Below the pieces are notes generated by a model. The model saw only the letters and a list, made by a program, of their open reading frames with translations, made no database searches and had not been told where the DNA came from. This document shows, in pieces, positions 26,096 through 34,311 of a stretch of 34,311 nucleotides of DNA. A program made the translations under genes and the position numbers. Position 1 is the stretch's first letter; each line of letters opens with the position of its first letter. This DNA comes from an uncultured Enterobacteriaceae bacterium (lineage in GTDB: Bacteria; Pseudomonadota; Gammaproteobacteria; Enterobacterales; Enterobacteriaceae), in the NCBI GenBank assembly GCA_947631255.1, contig CANRKT010000039.1:1-34311 (forward strand), given 5' to 3'.

Positions 26096-27798
26096 TGGCT
26101 GCGTCTGGATTTTTACTGATTGCCAGCTTCCTGCTGGTGCTGTTTATCCTCGCTAAATCGGTCAGTGCTTTGCTGGTCAAGCTTATCCTTGATGTCCCTG
26201 TTCCCGTCATGAGCAAGATTGAACCGGTACTGTGGCGGTTAATGGGCTGTACCACAGAAGAGATGAGCTGGAAGCGCTATCTGCTGGCGATTATCGGCAT
26301 TAACTTTTTAGGGCTGATTCTGCTGTTTATTATCCTAATAATGCAGGCTCGCCTTCCTCTTAACCCACAACTGCTACCCGGTCTGTCCTGGGATCTGGCG
26401 TTAAATACCGCAGTGAGTTTTGTCACCAATACCAACTGGCAGGCCTATAGCGGTGAAACCACCATGAGTTATTTCAGCCAGATGGTAGGACTGAGCGTAC
26501 AAAACTTTGTCTCTGCCGCCACAGGTATTGCGGTGATATTTGCCTTAATCCGTGGCTTTGCTCGTCAATCGATGACTACGCTGGGTAACGCCTGGGTCGA
26601 CTTAACCCGGATTACTCTTTATATCCTGCTCCCCATATCGGTGATACTTGCTCTGATATTTATCAGCCAGGGTACACCTCAGACTCTCAATGCTTATCAA
26701 CCCTTTATTTCAATTGAAGGGGTATCACACCTGCTGCCTGTGGGACCGGTAGCCTCGCAGGAGGCGATTAAATTACTCGGCACGAATGGAGGTGGATTCT
26801 TTAACGCCAACTCCGCTCATCCGTTTGAAAATCCGACAGCACTGAGCAACTTTATTCAGATGCTGGCGATATTCCTGATACCCACTGCCCTGTGTTTTGC
26901 TTTTGGCGAAGCCGTGGGTGACCGACGCCAGGGAAGAACTTTACTGTGGGTAATGTCACTTATTTTCGTCGTTTGTGTCGCAGTGGTGATGTGGGCTGAG
27001 TTGAACGGTAATCCACACTTTATGCCGCTGGGCGCCAACAGCCCTATCAATATGGAAGGTAAAGAGAGTCGATTCGGTATTCTCGCCACCAGCCTGTATG
27101 CGGTGGTCACCACAGCCGCGTCCTGCGGCGCCGTCAACGCCATGCATGACTCCCTGACCGCTCTGGGGGGCATGACTCCTCTGTGGCTGATGCAAATCGG
27201 TGAAGTGGTGTTTGGCGGTGTGGGTTCTGGTCTCTACGGCATGCTGCTGTTCGTTCTGCTGACAGTCTTTATTGCCGGTCTGATGATTGGTCGTACTCCA
27301 GAGTATTTGGGCAAAAAAATCGACGTTCGTGAGATAAAAATGACGGCTCTGGCCATTCTGGTCATTCCAACCCTGGTATTGCTCGCGACCGCTCTGGCGA
27401 TGATGACTGATGCAGGTCGCAGCGGCATCTTTAACCCTGGTATCCATGGTTTTAGCGAAGTACTGTATGCCGTGTCCTCTGCGGCAAATAACAACGGCAG
27501 CGCTTTTGCCGGTCTGAGCACCAATACCCCGTTCTGGAATCTTCTGCTCGCCCTGTGCATGTGGGTCGGTCGCTTTGGGATCATTATTCCGGTACTGGCG
27601 ATTGCCGGTTTACTGGTCAGGAAAAAATCCCAGGCCGCCAGTCTCGGTACTTTACCGACCCACGGGGCTCTCTTTATCGGTTTATTAACAGGAACCCTAT
27701 TATTAGTCGGTGCGCTGACCTTTATCCCCGCCCTCGCTTTAGGCCCGGTTGCAGAACATCTTTCTTTGGTTAATAACCTAATAACGAGGCTCCCATGA
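26095..27798 (+). CDS. kdpA: K+-transporting ATPase channel-like subunit KdpA
   Basis: The 567-residue inner-membrane protein is about 10 longer than E. coli KdpA (557). It belongs to the superfamily of K+ transporters with four membrane-pore-membrane repeats; the four filter loops are visible: [51 protein letters not shown] and [14 protein letters not shown]. It selects K+ with micromolar affinity and passes it to KdpB. Its stop overlaps the kdpB start by 4 bases (ATGA). Confidence 0.98.
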   Translation: MAASGFLLIASFLLVLFILAKSVSALLVKLILDVPVPVMSKIEPVLWRLMGCTTEEMSWKRYLLAIIGINFLGLILLFIILIMQARLPLNPQLLPGLSWDLALNTAVSFVTNTNWQAYSGETTMSYFSQMVGLSVQNFVSAATGIAVIFALIRGFARQSMTTLGNAWVDLTRITLYILLPISVILALIFISQGTPQTLNAYQPFISIEGVSHLLPVGPVASQEAIKLLGTNGGGFFNANSAHPFENPTALSNFIQMLAIFLIPTALCFAFGEAVGDRRQGRTLLWVMSLIFVVCVAVVMWAELNGNPHFMPLGANSPINMEGKESRFGILATSLYAVVTTAASCGAVNAMHDSLTALGGMTPLWLMQIGEVVFGGVGSGLYGMLLFVLLTVFIAGLMIGRTPEYLGKKIDVREIKMTALAILVIPTLVLLATALAMMTDAGRSGIFNPGIHGFSEVLYAVSSAANNNGSAFAGLSTNTPFWNLLLALCMWVGRFGIIIPVLAIAGLLVRKKSQAASLGTLPTHGALFIGLLTGTLLLVGALTFIPALALGPVAEHLSLVNNLITRLP

Positions 27799-29843
27799 GT
27801 CGCAAACAACAGGCGCTATTTGAACCAGGTCTGATCCGTCAGGCACTCATTGATTCTGTTAAAAAACTGTCACCTCAGGTGCAATGGTCCAATCCGGTGA
27901 TGTTTATTGTCTGGGTGGGCAGTGTTATCACCACCCTACTAGCCATTGCCATGCTCAGTGGCAAGCTTACAGGTAACTGGACATTTACTGCAGCAATTAG
28001 CCTCTGGCTGTGGTTTACCGTACTGTTCGCGAATGCAGCTGAAGCTCTGGCTGAAGGACGTAGTAAAGCCCAGGCGAATAGCCTGAAAGGAGTGAATAAA
28101 ACGAGCTGGGCACACAAACTCTCATCTCCACAACGAGATGCTCAATCTGAACGAGTCTTAGCGGCAAGCCTGCGTAAAGGGGATATCGTCCTGGTTGAAG
28201 CCGGGGATATTATCCCCTGTGATGGTGAGGTCCTCGAAGGAGGAGCCTCGGTAGATGAAAGTGCCATTACGGGTGAGTCAGCCCCCGTCATTCGTGAGTC
28301 CGGGGGTGATTTTTCTTCTGTTACCGGCGGGACACGCATTCTTTCTGACTGGTTAGTTATTCAATGTAGCGTGGATCCGGGCGAAACCTTCCTCGATCGT
28401 ATGATTGCCATGGTTGAAGGTGCCAGTCGTCGTAAAACACCCAATGAAGTTGCCCTGACCATTCTGCTCGTTGCCTTAACGATTATTTTTTTACTGGTGA
28501 CGGCCACATTATGGCCCTTCTCACAGTATGGCGGGACTGCTGTCAGTGTGACTGTACTGGTCGCTCTACTGGTCTGCCTGATCCCCACCACTATCGGCGG
28601 ATTACTGTCAGCGATTGGCGTAGCTGGAATGAGTCGAATGCTGGCTGCCAATGTGATTGCAACCAGTGGGCGGGCCGTTGAGGCCGCCGGGGACGTTGAT
28701 GTCTTATTGTTGGATAAAACCGGGACCATTACGCTCGGAAACCGTCAGGCATCTACATTTTTGCCCGCACCGGGTGTCGAGGAAAGAGAGCTGGCCGATG
28801 CTGCACAGCTCTCGTCACTGGCAGATGAGACACCTGAAGGCCGCAGTATTGTGATTCTGGCTAAACAACGCTTTAACTTGCGTGAGCGCGATCTACGGAC
28901 TCTGCAAGCAACCTTTGTTCCCTTTACGGCGCAAACCTGTATGAGCGGAATAAATATCCAGGACCGGATGATCCGTAAAGGTTCAGTGGATGCTATTCGC
29001 CGTCATATTGAAGCCAATAAAGGTCACTTTCCTGCCAAAGTCATGCTTCTGGTCGAGGAAGTTGCCAGTATGGGAAGCACTCCATTGGTGGTTGCGGAAG
29101 GGGCTAAAGTCCTCGGTGTCATTGCGCTAAAAGACATCGTAAAAGGCGGCATCAAAGGGCGTTTTGCTCAGTTGCGTCAAATGGGTATCAAAACGGTGAT
29201 GATAACCGGAGATAACCGTTTAACCGCAGCAGCTATCGCCGCTGAAGCGGGAGTGGATGATTTTCTTGCGGAGGCGACACCAGAAGCAAAGCTGGCGTTG
29301 ATCCGTCAGTATCAGGCCGAAGGCCGCCTGGTGGCGATGACCGGAGATGGGACTAACGATGCCCCTGCTCTGGCTCAGGCAGACGTTGCCGTCGCGATGA
29401 ACTCAGGGACACAGGCGGCGAAAGAAGCCGGGAATATGGTGGATCTGGACTCTAATCCCACCAAGCTCATTGAGGTCGTACATATCGGGAAACAGATGTT
29501 AATGACCCGAGGATCACTGACGACTTTCAGTATTGCTAACGATGTCGCGAAGTATTTTGCCATCATTCCAGCAGCGTTTGCCGCCACTTATCCGCAGCTC
29601 AATGCGCTCAATATTATGCAATTGCACTCCCCAAACTCAGCCATTCTCAGTGCCGTGATCTTCAATGCACTGATCATTATTGCGCTTATCCCTCTGGCAT
29701 TAAAAGGGATCCGCTATAAACCACTGAGTGCCTCCGCCATGTTACGCCGTAATTTATGGATCTATGGTTTGGGTGGACTGATAGTCCCGTTTATTGGCAT
29801 CAAACTTATTGATCTAATTCTGACTGTTTCAGACCTGGTTTAA
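27795..29843 (+). CDS. kdpB: K+-transporting ATPase ATP-binding subunit KdpB
   Basis: The 682-residue P-type ATPase is the same length as E. coli KdpB. Asp307 in [12 protein letters not shown] is the phosphorylated residue. The actuator loop TGES ends in Ser162, known in E. coli as the site of inhibitory phosphorylation when K+ returns. The hinge [21 protein letters not shown] and the KGSVDAI segment of the nucleotide domain are present. It powers K+ uptake through KdpA. It is followed after 12 bases by kdpC. Confidence 0.98.
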   Translation: MSRKQQALFEPGLIRQALIDSVKKLSPQVQWSNPVMFIVWVGSVITTLLAIAMLSGKLTGNWTFTAAISLWLWFTVLFANAAEALAEGRSKAQANSLKGVNKTSWAHKLSSPQRDAQSERVLAASLRKGDIVLVEAGDIIPCDGEVLEGGASVDESAITGESAPVIRESGGDFSSVTGGTRILSDWLVIQCSVDPGETFLDRMIAMVEGASRRKTPNEVALTILLVALTIIFLLVTATLWPFSQYGGTAVSVTVLVALLVCLIPTTIGGLLSAIGVAGMSRMLAANVIATSGRAVEAAGDVDVLLLDKTGTITLGNRQASTFLPAPGVEERELADAAQLSSLADETPEGRSIVILAKQRFNLRERDLRTLQATFVPFTAQTCMSGINIQDRMIRKGSVDAIRRHIEANKGHFPAKVMLLVEEVASMGSTPLVVAEGAKVLGVIALKDIVKGGIKGRFAQLRQMGIKTVMITGDNRLTAAAIAAEAGVDDFLAEATPEAKLALIRQYQAEGRLVAMTGDGTNDAPALAQADVAVAMNSGTQAAKEAGNMVDLDSNPTKLIEVVHIGKQMLMTRGSLTTFSIANDVAKYFAIIPAAFAATYPQLNALNIMQLHSPNSAILSAVIFNALIIIALIPLALKGIRYKPLSASAMLRRNLWIYGLGGLIVPFIGIKLIDLILTVSDLV

Positions 29844-29855
29844 GAGGATACAAAG

Positions 29856-30431
29856 ATGGCTATTTTACGCCCCGCTTTACTGGTATTAATCTTATTAACC
29901 CTGATAACCGGGGGAGTTTATCCCCTGGTCACTACAATGCTTGGGCAATGGTGGTTTAAAGACAAGGCCAATGGATCTTTAATTATCGACAAGGGCCAGG
30001 TGCGTGGTTCGCTGCTGATCGGTCAAGACTTTACTGCGGCTAAATATTTTCATGGTCGCCCTTCAGCCACTGCAGATAGCCCTTATAATCCACTGGCGTC
30101 AGGAGGCAGTAACCTGGGAGTCAGTAACCCTGCACTGGATAAACGGATACAAGAGCGCGTGAAAATACTACGTGCCGCAAATCCACAAGCTAACCCGGCG
30201 GTTCCGGTTGAGTTACTCACCGCTTCGGGCAGTGGTCTTGACGGGCAACTTTCACCTCAAGCAATAGCATGGCAGACACCCCGAGTGGCACAGGCAAGAA
30301 ATTTATCGATTGAACAGGTCACTCGCCTGGTCGCTGAACATTCCACCCCTCCATTGGTGAGCTTTATCGGCGTACCCGTGGTCAATATTGTGCAGCTCAA
30401 TATGGCGCTGGATACCCTCCAGGCTCCGTAA
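29856..30431 (+). CDS. kdpC: K+-transporting ATPase subunit KdpC
   Basis: The 191-residue protein (E. coli 190) has one N-terminal membrane helix (about 7-27, [20 protein letters not shown]) and a periplasmic domain with the conserved [21 protein letters not shown] and SNPAL segments. It stabilises the Kdp complex and may help K+ capture at the periplasmic side. It lies 12 bases before kdpD, so the regulator genes are likely transcribed with the transporter. Confidence 0.97.
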   Translation: MAILRPALLVLILLTLITGGVYPLVTTMLGQWWFKDKANGSLIIDKGQVRGSLLIGQDFTAAKYFHGRPSATADSPYNPLASGGSNLGVSNPALDKRIQERVKILRAANPQANPAVPVELLTASGSGLDGQLSPQAIAWQTPRVAQARNLSIEQVTRLVAEHSTPPLVSFIGVPVVNIVQLNMALDTLQAP

Positions 30432-30443
30432 CCAAGGACTTAT

Positions 30444-33131
30444 ATGACCGAAGAACCTCTGCGCCCTGACCCGGATAAACTGCTGGAACAGGTTAGCCGC
30501 AAGCCTCGTGGAAAACTGAAAATTTTCTTCGGTGCTTGCGCGGGTGTCGGAAAGACATACGCCATGTTGCAGGAAGCTCAGCGATTACGGGGCCAGGGGC
30601 TGGATATTCTGGTGGGTGTAGTAGAAACACACGGTCGCCGGGAGACAGCAGAGCAGCTTAATGAGCTGAATATCCTACCTCTAAAACGTATCGTTCATCG
30701 TGGACGGGTAATAGCAGAGTTTGATCTCAATGCAGCCCTCGCCCGCAGCCCGGCTCTGATTTTGATGGACGAACTGGCACACAGTAATGCTCCCGGCTCC
30801 CGCCATCCTAAACGCTGGCAAGATGTCGAAGAGTTACTGAGTACTGGCATTGATGTTCTGACGACGGTTAATGTGCAGCATCTGGAAAGTCTGAATGATG
30901 TAGTCGGCGGCATAACCGGGATCCAGGTACGGGAAACGGTGCCTGATCCTATTTTTGATGCCGCAGATGAAATCGTTCTTGTTGATCTGCCGCCAGATGA
31001 TCTGCGTCAACGGCTGTATGAAGGTAAAGTCTATCTTTCTGGTCAGACCGAGCGCGCTATCGAACATTTTTTCCGTAAAGGCAATCTGATTGCTTTACGC
31101 GAACTGGCGCTCCGACGAACAGCTGACCGGGTTGATGAGCAGATGCGAGCCTGGCGCGAGACCCAGGGCCCGGATAAAGTCTGGCATACCCGAGACGCTA
31201 TTCTGTTATGTATTGGTCATAATGCCGGTAATGAAAAACTGGTCCGTACCGCCGCCCGTCTGGCCGCTAAATTAGGCAGTGTCTGGCACGCGATTTATGT
31301 TGAAACACCCAAGCTTCATCGTCTGCCTGAGCATCAGCGCCACAGTATTCTCAGTGCTCTGCGACTGGCTCAGGAGCTAGGAGCCGAAACAGCCACCCTG
31401 GCAGATCCCAACAAAGAGCAAGCCGTATTACGTTATGCCCGCGAGCATAATCTTGGCAAAATCATTCTCGGGCGCCATATCACTGGCCGCTGGTGGCATG
31501 GCACTACCTTTGCTGAACGGTTGGGAAAATATGCTCCGGATCTTGACCTGGTGATTGTCGCGCTCGACGAACATGCCGCATTTTCTCATGCCAGGGCCAC
31601 AGAGACTCGCAGAATTGGTGAGAAATGGCGTTTACAGGTGCAGGGCAGCGTGGTCGCTGTGGTGCTATGTGCATTAATCTCATGGATTGCTAATCACTGG
31701 TTAGGCTCTTTTGAAACCGCCAATCTGGTGATGATCTATTTACTCGGTGTCGTCATTATTGCTTTGCTTTATGGGCGCTGGCCTTCCGTACTGGCGGCAG
31801 TGATGAACGTTGTTAGTTTTGATCTGTTTTTTATTGCCCCGCATGGCACTCTTGCGGTATCAGATATGCAATATCTCCTGACCTTTGGTGTGATGCTAAC
31901 TGTCGGTCTGGTAATTGGTAATCTGACTGCCGGAGTCCGTTATCAGGCGCGTATTGCACGCTATCGTGAACAACGCACCCGACATCTGTATGAAATGTCA
32001 AAAGCACTGGCAGATGACAGATCCCCTCCAGAGGTAGCGGCGACCAGTGTGCAGTTTATCAACTCCACATTCCGGGCTCGTAGCCTGCTGCTGCTGCCAG
32101 ATGAAAACGGTAAACTGAACCGTATTTCAACCTTGGGACAACCCACTCAGTGGGATGACGCTATCGCCCGCTGGAGTTTTGATAAGGGCCAGCCAGCCGG
32201 GGCTGGAACCGATACACTCCCTGCCCTGCCCTATCAAATATTACCCCTTCGTACCACTGAACGGACATTAGGGCTGCTGGTGGTCGAACCCAATAATTTG
32301 CGCCAGTTAGTCACGCCAGAACAACAGCGACTGTTGGAGACTTTTACGCTGTTAGTAGCAGCGACACTCGACAGGCTCTTGCTTACCGCCAGTGAAGAGC
32401 AAGCCCGTCTGGCCAGTGAACGCGAGCAACTGCGTCACTCATTGCTGGCGGCCCTGTCACATGATTTACGCACGCCACTGACCGTCTTACTGGGCCAGGC
32501 CGATATTCTGACAAAAAATCTTACCCGTGAAGGTTCAAAACATACCCATCAGGCCAATGATATTCGTCAGCATGTGCTGAATACCACCCGTCTGGTGAAT
32601 AACTTGCTGGAAATGGCACGTATTCAGTCGGGTGGTTTTAATTTACGTAAAGAGTGGCTGACGCTTGAAGAGGTGATTGGTAGCGCATTGCAGATGTTTG
32701 AACCCGCTTCAGGTGGCCGCCATGTCAGCCTTGATATGCCAGACCCGCTGATGCTGATTGAAGTCGATGGTCCTTTATTTGAGCGAGTACTGATTAATTT
32801 GCTGGAAAATGCACTCAAATATGCGGGTCCGACAGCCCAGACAGGTATCCGCGCCGCGGGTAAAACCGGCTCACTACAACTGGAGGTCTGGGACGATGGC
32901 CCTGGAATTCCCCCAGATAAAGAACAGCTCATTTTTGATAAGTTTTCCCGCGGCAATAAAGAGTCAGCTATTCCTGGTGTCGGGCTAGGGCTGGCAATTT
33001 GTCGGGCCATTGTTGAACTACACGGTGGTACTATCTCTGCCATACAGCGCCCACAAGGCGGGGCCAGCTTTCAGATAATATTACCCTTATCTCCTGCTCC
33101 AGTTCTTCCTGATATAGACGAGGCCATGTGA
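30444..33131 (+). CDS. kdpD: Osmosensitive K+ channel sensor histidine kinase KdpD
   Basis: The 895-residue membrane kinase (E. coli 894) senses K+ limitation and ionic conditions and controls KdpE. The N-terminal KdpD domain has Walker A GACAGVGKT (30-38) and DELAHSNAPGSRHPKRW. A universal-stress-protein domain covers about 250-375. Four membrane helices occupy about 400-500, then a GAF domain (about 520-645). Kinase features follow: LSHDLRTPLTVLL with His673 as phosphate acceptor, INLLENALKYA (N box), DDGPGIPP and GVGLGLAICRAIV (G boxes). Its stop overlaps the kdpE GTG by 4 bases. Confidence 0.98.
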   Translation: MTEEPLRPDPDKLLEQVSRKPRGKLKIFFGACAGVGKTYAMLQEAQRLRGQGLDILVGVVETHGRRETAEQLNELNILPLKRIVHRGRVIAEFDLNAALARSPALILMDELAHSNAPGSRHPKRWQDVEELLSTGIDVLTTVNVQHLESLNDVVGGITGIQVRETVPDPIFDAADEIVLVDLPPDDLRQRLYEGKVYLSGQTERAIEHFFRKGNLIALRELALRRTADRVDEQMRAWRETQGPDKVWHTRDAILLCIGHNAGNEKLVRTAARLAAKLGSVWHAIYVETPKLHRLPEHQRHSILSALRLAQELGAETATLADPNKEQAVLRYAREHNLGKIILGRHITGRWWHGTTFAERLGKYAPDLDLVIVALDEHAAFSHARATETRRIGEKWRLQVQGSVVAVVLCALISWIANHWLGSFETANLVMIYLLGVVIIALLYGRWPSVLAAVMNVVSFDLFFIAPHGTLAVSDMQYLLTFGVMLTVGLVIGNLTAGVRYQARIARYREQRTRHLYEMSKALADDRSPPEVAATSVQFINSTFRARSLLLLPDENGKLNRISTLGQPTQWDDAIARWSFDKGQPAGAGTDTLPALPYQILPLRTTERTLGLLVVEPNNLRQLVTPEQQRLLETFTLLVAATLDRLLLTASEEQARLASEREQLRHSLLAALSHDLRTPLTVLLGQADILTKNLTREGSKHTHQANDIRQHVLNTTRLVNNLLEMARIQSGGFNLRKEWLTLEEVIGSALQMFEPASGGRHVSLDMPDPLMLIEVDGPLFERVLINLLENALKYAGPTAQTGIRAAGKTGSLQLEVWDDGPGIPPDKEQLIFDKFSRGNKESAIPGVGLGLAICRAIVELHGGTISAIQRPQGGASFQIILPLSPAPVLPDIDEAM

Positions 33132-33805
33132 TAACCGTTTTAGTGATTGAGGATGAAAAAGAGATCGGACGTTTTCTACGTACTGCACTGGAAGATGAAT
33201 CCTTGCGGGTATTTAATGCCGAAACCTTGCAGCGCGGACTTATCGAAGCGGCAACGCGTAAACCTGATGTCGTCATTCTTGATTTAGGTTTGCCAGATGG
33301 TGATGGTGTTGAATTTATTCGTGATTTTCGCCAGTGGAGCCAGGCACCGATTATTGTGCTGTCCGCACGTGACAACGAACAGGATAAAATTACTGCTCTC
33401 GACGCTGGGGCAGACGATTTTCTCAGTAAACCATTTGGTATCGGCGAGTTACAGGCGCGGTTACGCGTTGCCCTGCGACGCCATGCGAGTCTGGTACAGC
33501 CCGAGCCTGTTTACCATTTTGCCAATATCACCGTTGATCTTGTTGCCCATAGAATAGTGCGTGGCGAAGATGACGTGCATCTTACGCCGCTTGAGTTTCG
33601 ACTGCTGGCAACCTTGCTGAATAATCATGGTAAAGTGCTAACCCAGCGCCAGTTGCTAAAGCAAATCTGGGGGCCAAATGCGGTTGAACACAGCCATTAT
33701 CTGCGTATCTACATGGGTCATTTACGTCAAAAATTAGAACAAGATCCTGCCCGTCCGAGTCATTTATTAACCGAGACAGGTATCGGATATCGTTTTGTTT
33801 TATAA
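33128..33805 (+). CDS. kdpE: Response regulator KdpE (OmpR family)
   Basis: The 225-residue regulator is equal in length to E. coli KdpE. The receiver domain (about 2-115) has Asp52 in ILDLGLPDGDG as phosphate acceptor, acidic pocket EDEKEI, and Lys in SKPFGIGEL. The winged-helix domain (about 125-225) has HLTPLEFRLLATLLNNHGKV and ends TGIGYRFVL. It activates kdpFABC by binding the T-rich site at 25902-25922. It starts with GTG, coupled to kdpD. Confidence 0.98.
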   Translation: MITVLVIEDEKEIGRFLRTALEDESLRVFNAETLQRGLIEAATRKPDVVILDLGLPDGDGVEFIRDFRQWSQAPIIVLSARDNEQDKITALDAGADDFLSKPFGIGELQARLRVALRRHASLVQPEPVYHFANITVDLVAHRIVRGEDDVHLTPLEFRLLATLLNNHGKVLTQRQLLKQIWGPNAVEHSHYLRIYMGHLRQKLEQDPARPSHLLTETGIGYRFVL

Positions 33806-33844
33806 AATAAAAAATGAATATTATTGCTACAGGAAGAAATGACA

Positions 33845-34273
33845 ATGAGCGCTTGGTTATTCTATGCACTGTTATCGGCGGCAAGTGCTGCTCTGGTCGC
33901 TATTTTTGGCAAAATAGGTTTGCAGCAACTTGATGCTAATACTGCCACCGCTATTCGGGCGATTGTCATGGCTTTATTCCTGGTCGCAGTGGTGGTAGTA
34001 CAAGGGAAACTGAACCTGGTCGGAACTGTATTTGCGGATAAAAAAGCGCTGCTGTTTATTGTCTTAAGCGGTGTCGCCGGAGCCCTGTCATGGCTGTTTT
34101 ATTTTATGGCCATTAAGAGTGGTGAAGTTTCCAAAGTCGCGCCAATCGATAAACTCAGTGTGGTGTTTGCGGTAGTACTGGCGGTTATTCTGTTTGGCGA
34201 AAAAGTCTCACTGGTGGCCGGAATTGGTATTGCGCTGATTACCGGTGGCGCGTTAATGGTTGCTTTAGGATAA
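33845..34273 (+). CDS. Short EamA-family membrane transporter
   Basis: The 142-residue, very hydrophobic protein has about five membrane helices (4-22, 35-53, 67-90, 99-116, 122-141). Typical single-domain EamA/DMT features are GKIGLQQLDANTATAIRA, LSWLFYFMAIKSGEVSKVAPIDKLSVV and LFGEKVS. Such half-size members are thought to work as dimers; the substrate is unknown. The frame extends to an upstream TTG and another ATG at 33839, but AGGAAG lies 8 bases before the ATG at 33845. It begins 39 bases after kdpE with no terminator between, so it may be read from the kdp promoter. Confidence 0.85.
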   Translation: MSAWLFYALLSAASAALVAIFGKIGLQQLDANTATAIRAIVMALFLVAVVVVQGKLNLVGTVFADKKALLFIVLSGVAGALSWLFYFMAIKSGEVSKVAPIDKLSVVFAVVLAVILFGEKVSLVAGIGIALITGGALMVALG

Positions 34274-34311
34274 AGCTCTCTTCCAGATAAATAAGAAAGG
34301 CGCCATCAGGC

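Noticed and set aside
27234-27809. 191-codon minus-strand frame opposite kdpA
   Set aside because: Antisense shadow of a certain gene.

Overview
The window is core chromosome of a gamma-proteobacterium of the order Enterobacterales. Gene order, protein lengths, operon overlaps and several promoters (sdhC, gltA, kdpF) match the E. coli K-12 gltA/sdh/tol/kdp neighbourhood as I remember it. It is not E. coli: proteins differ at many positions, and genes that E. coli carries here (mngRAB between sucD and cydA; abrB and pxpABC between nei and ybgI; dtpD and ybgA around phr; rhsC near ybfA) are absent. I cannot name the genus from sequence alone.

Layout. Positions 1-411 hold two identical tRNA-Lys(UUU) genes (minus strand), spaced by repeats that include a stray copy of a tRNA 3' end, with a promoter at 463-490. 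Positions 577-6126 (minus) hold ybgC-tolQ-tolR-tolA-tolB-pal-cpoB, the Tol-Pal envelope system. Positions 6271-9414 (minus) hold cydA-cydB-cydX-ybgE, the high-affinity bd-I quinol oxidase. About 960 bases with no gene follow (9415-10373), containing the cydA control region and the suc operon terminator. Positions 10374-19979 (minus) hold sdhCDAB-sucABCD: succinate dehydrogenase, 2-oxoglutarate dehydrogenase E1/E2 and succinyl-CoA synthetase. A 660-base divergent control region separates sdhC from gltA (plus), citrate synthase.

After gltA come nei, ybgI and phr (minus; DNA repair enzymes flanking a Nif3-family metal protein), then the small conserved gene ybfA (minus). Divergent from ybfA runs kdpFABCDE (plus), the K+-ATPase and its two-component regulator. 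A short EamA-type membrane protein gene follows kdpE with no visible terminator; the window ends just after it.

Together the genes cover TCA-cycle flux, microaerobic respiration, envelope integrity during division, K+ scavenging and repair of oxidised or UV-damaged DNA. I found no mobile element, CRISPR array, phage or defence island, and no convincing new multi-gene system. The points most worth a second look are the tRNA spacer repeats, the gene-free sucD-cydA interval, a possible intrinsic terminator inside the sdh-suc operon, a candidate 3'-UTR RNA after sucD, the compact phr-ybgI-nei cluster, and the genes flanking kdp (ybfA and the EamA gene).
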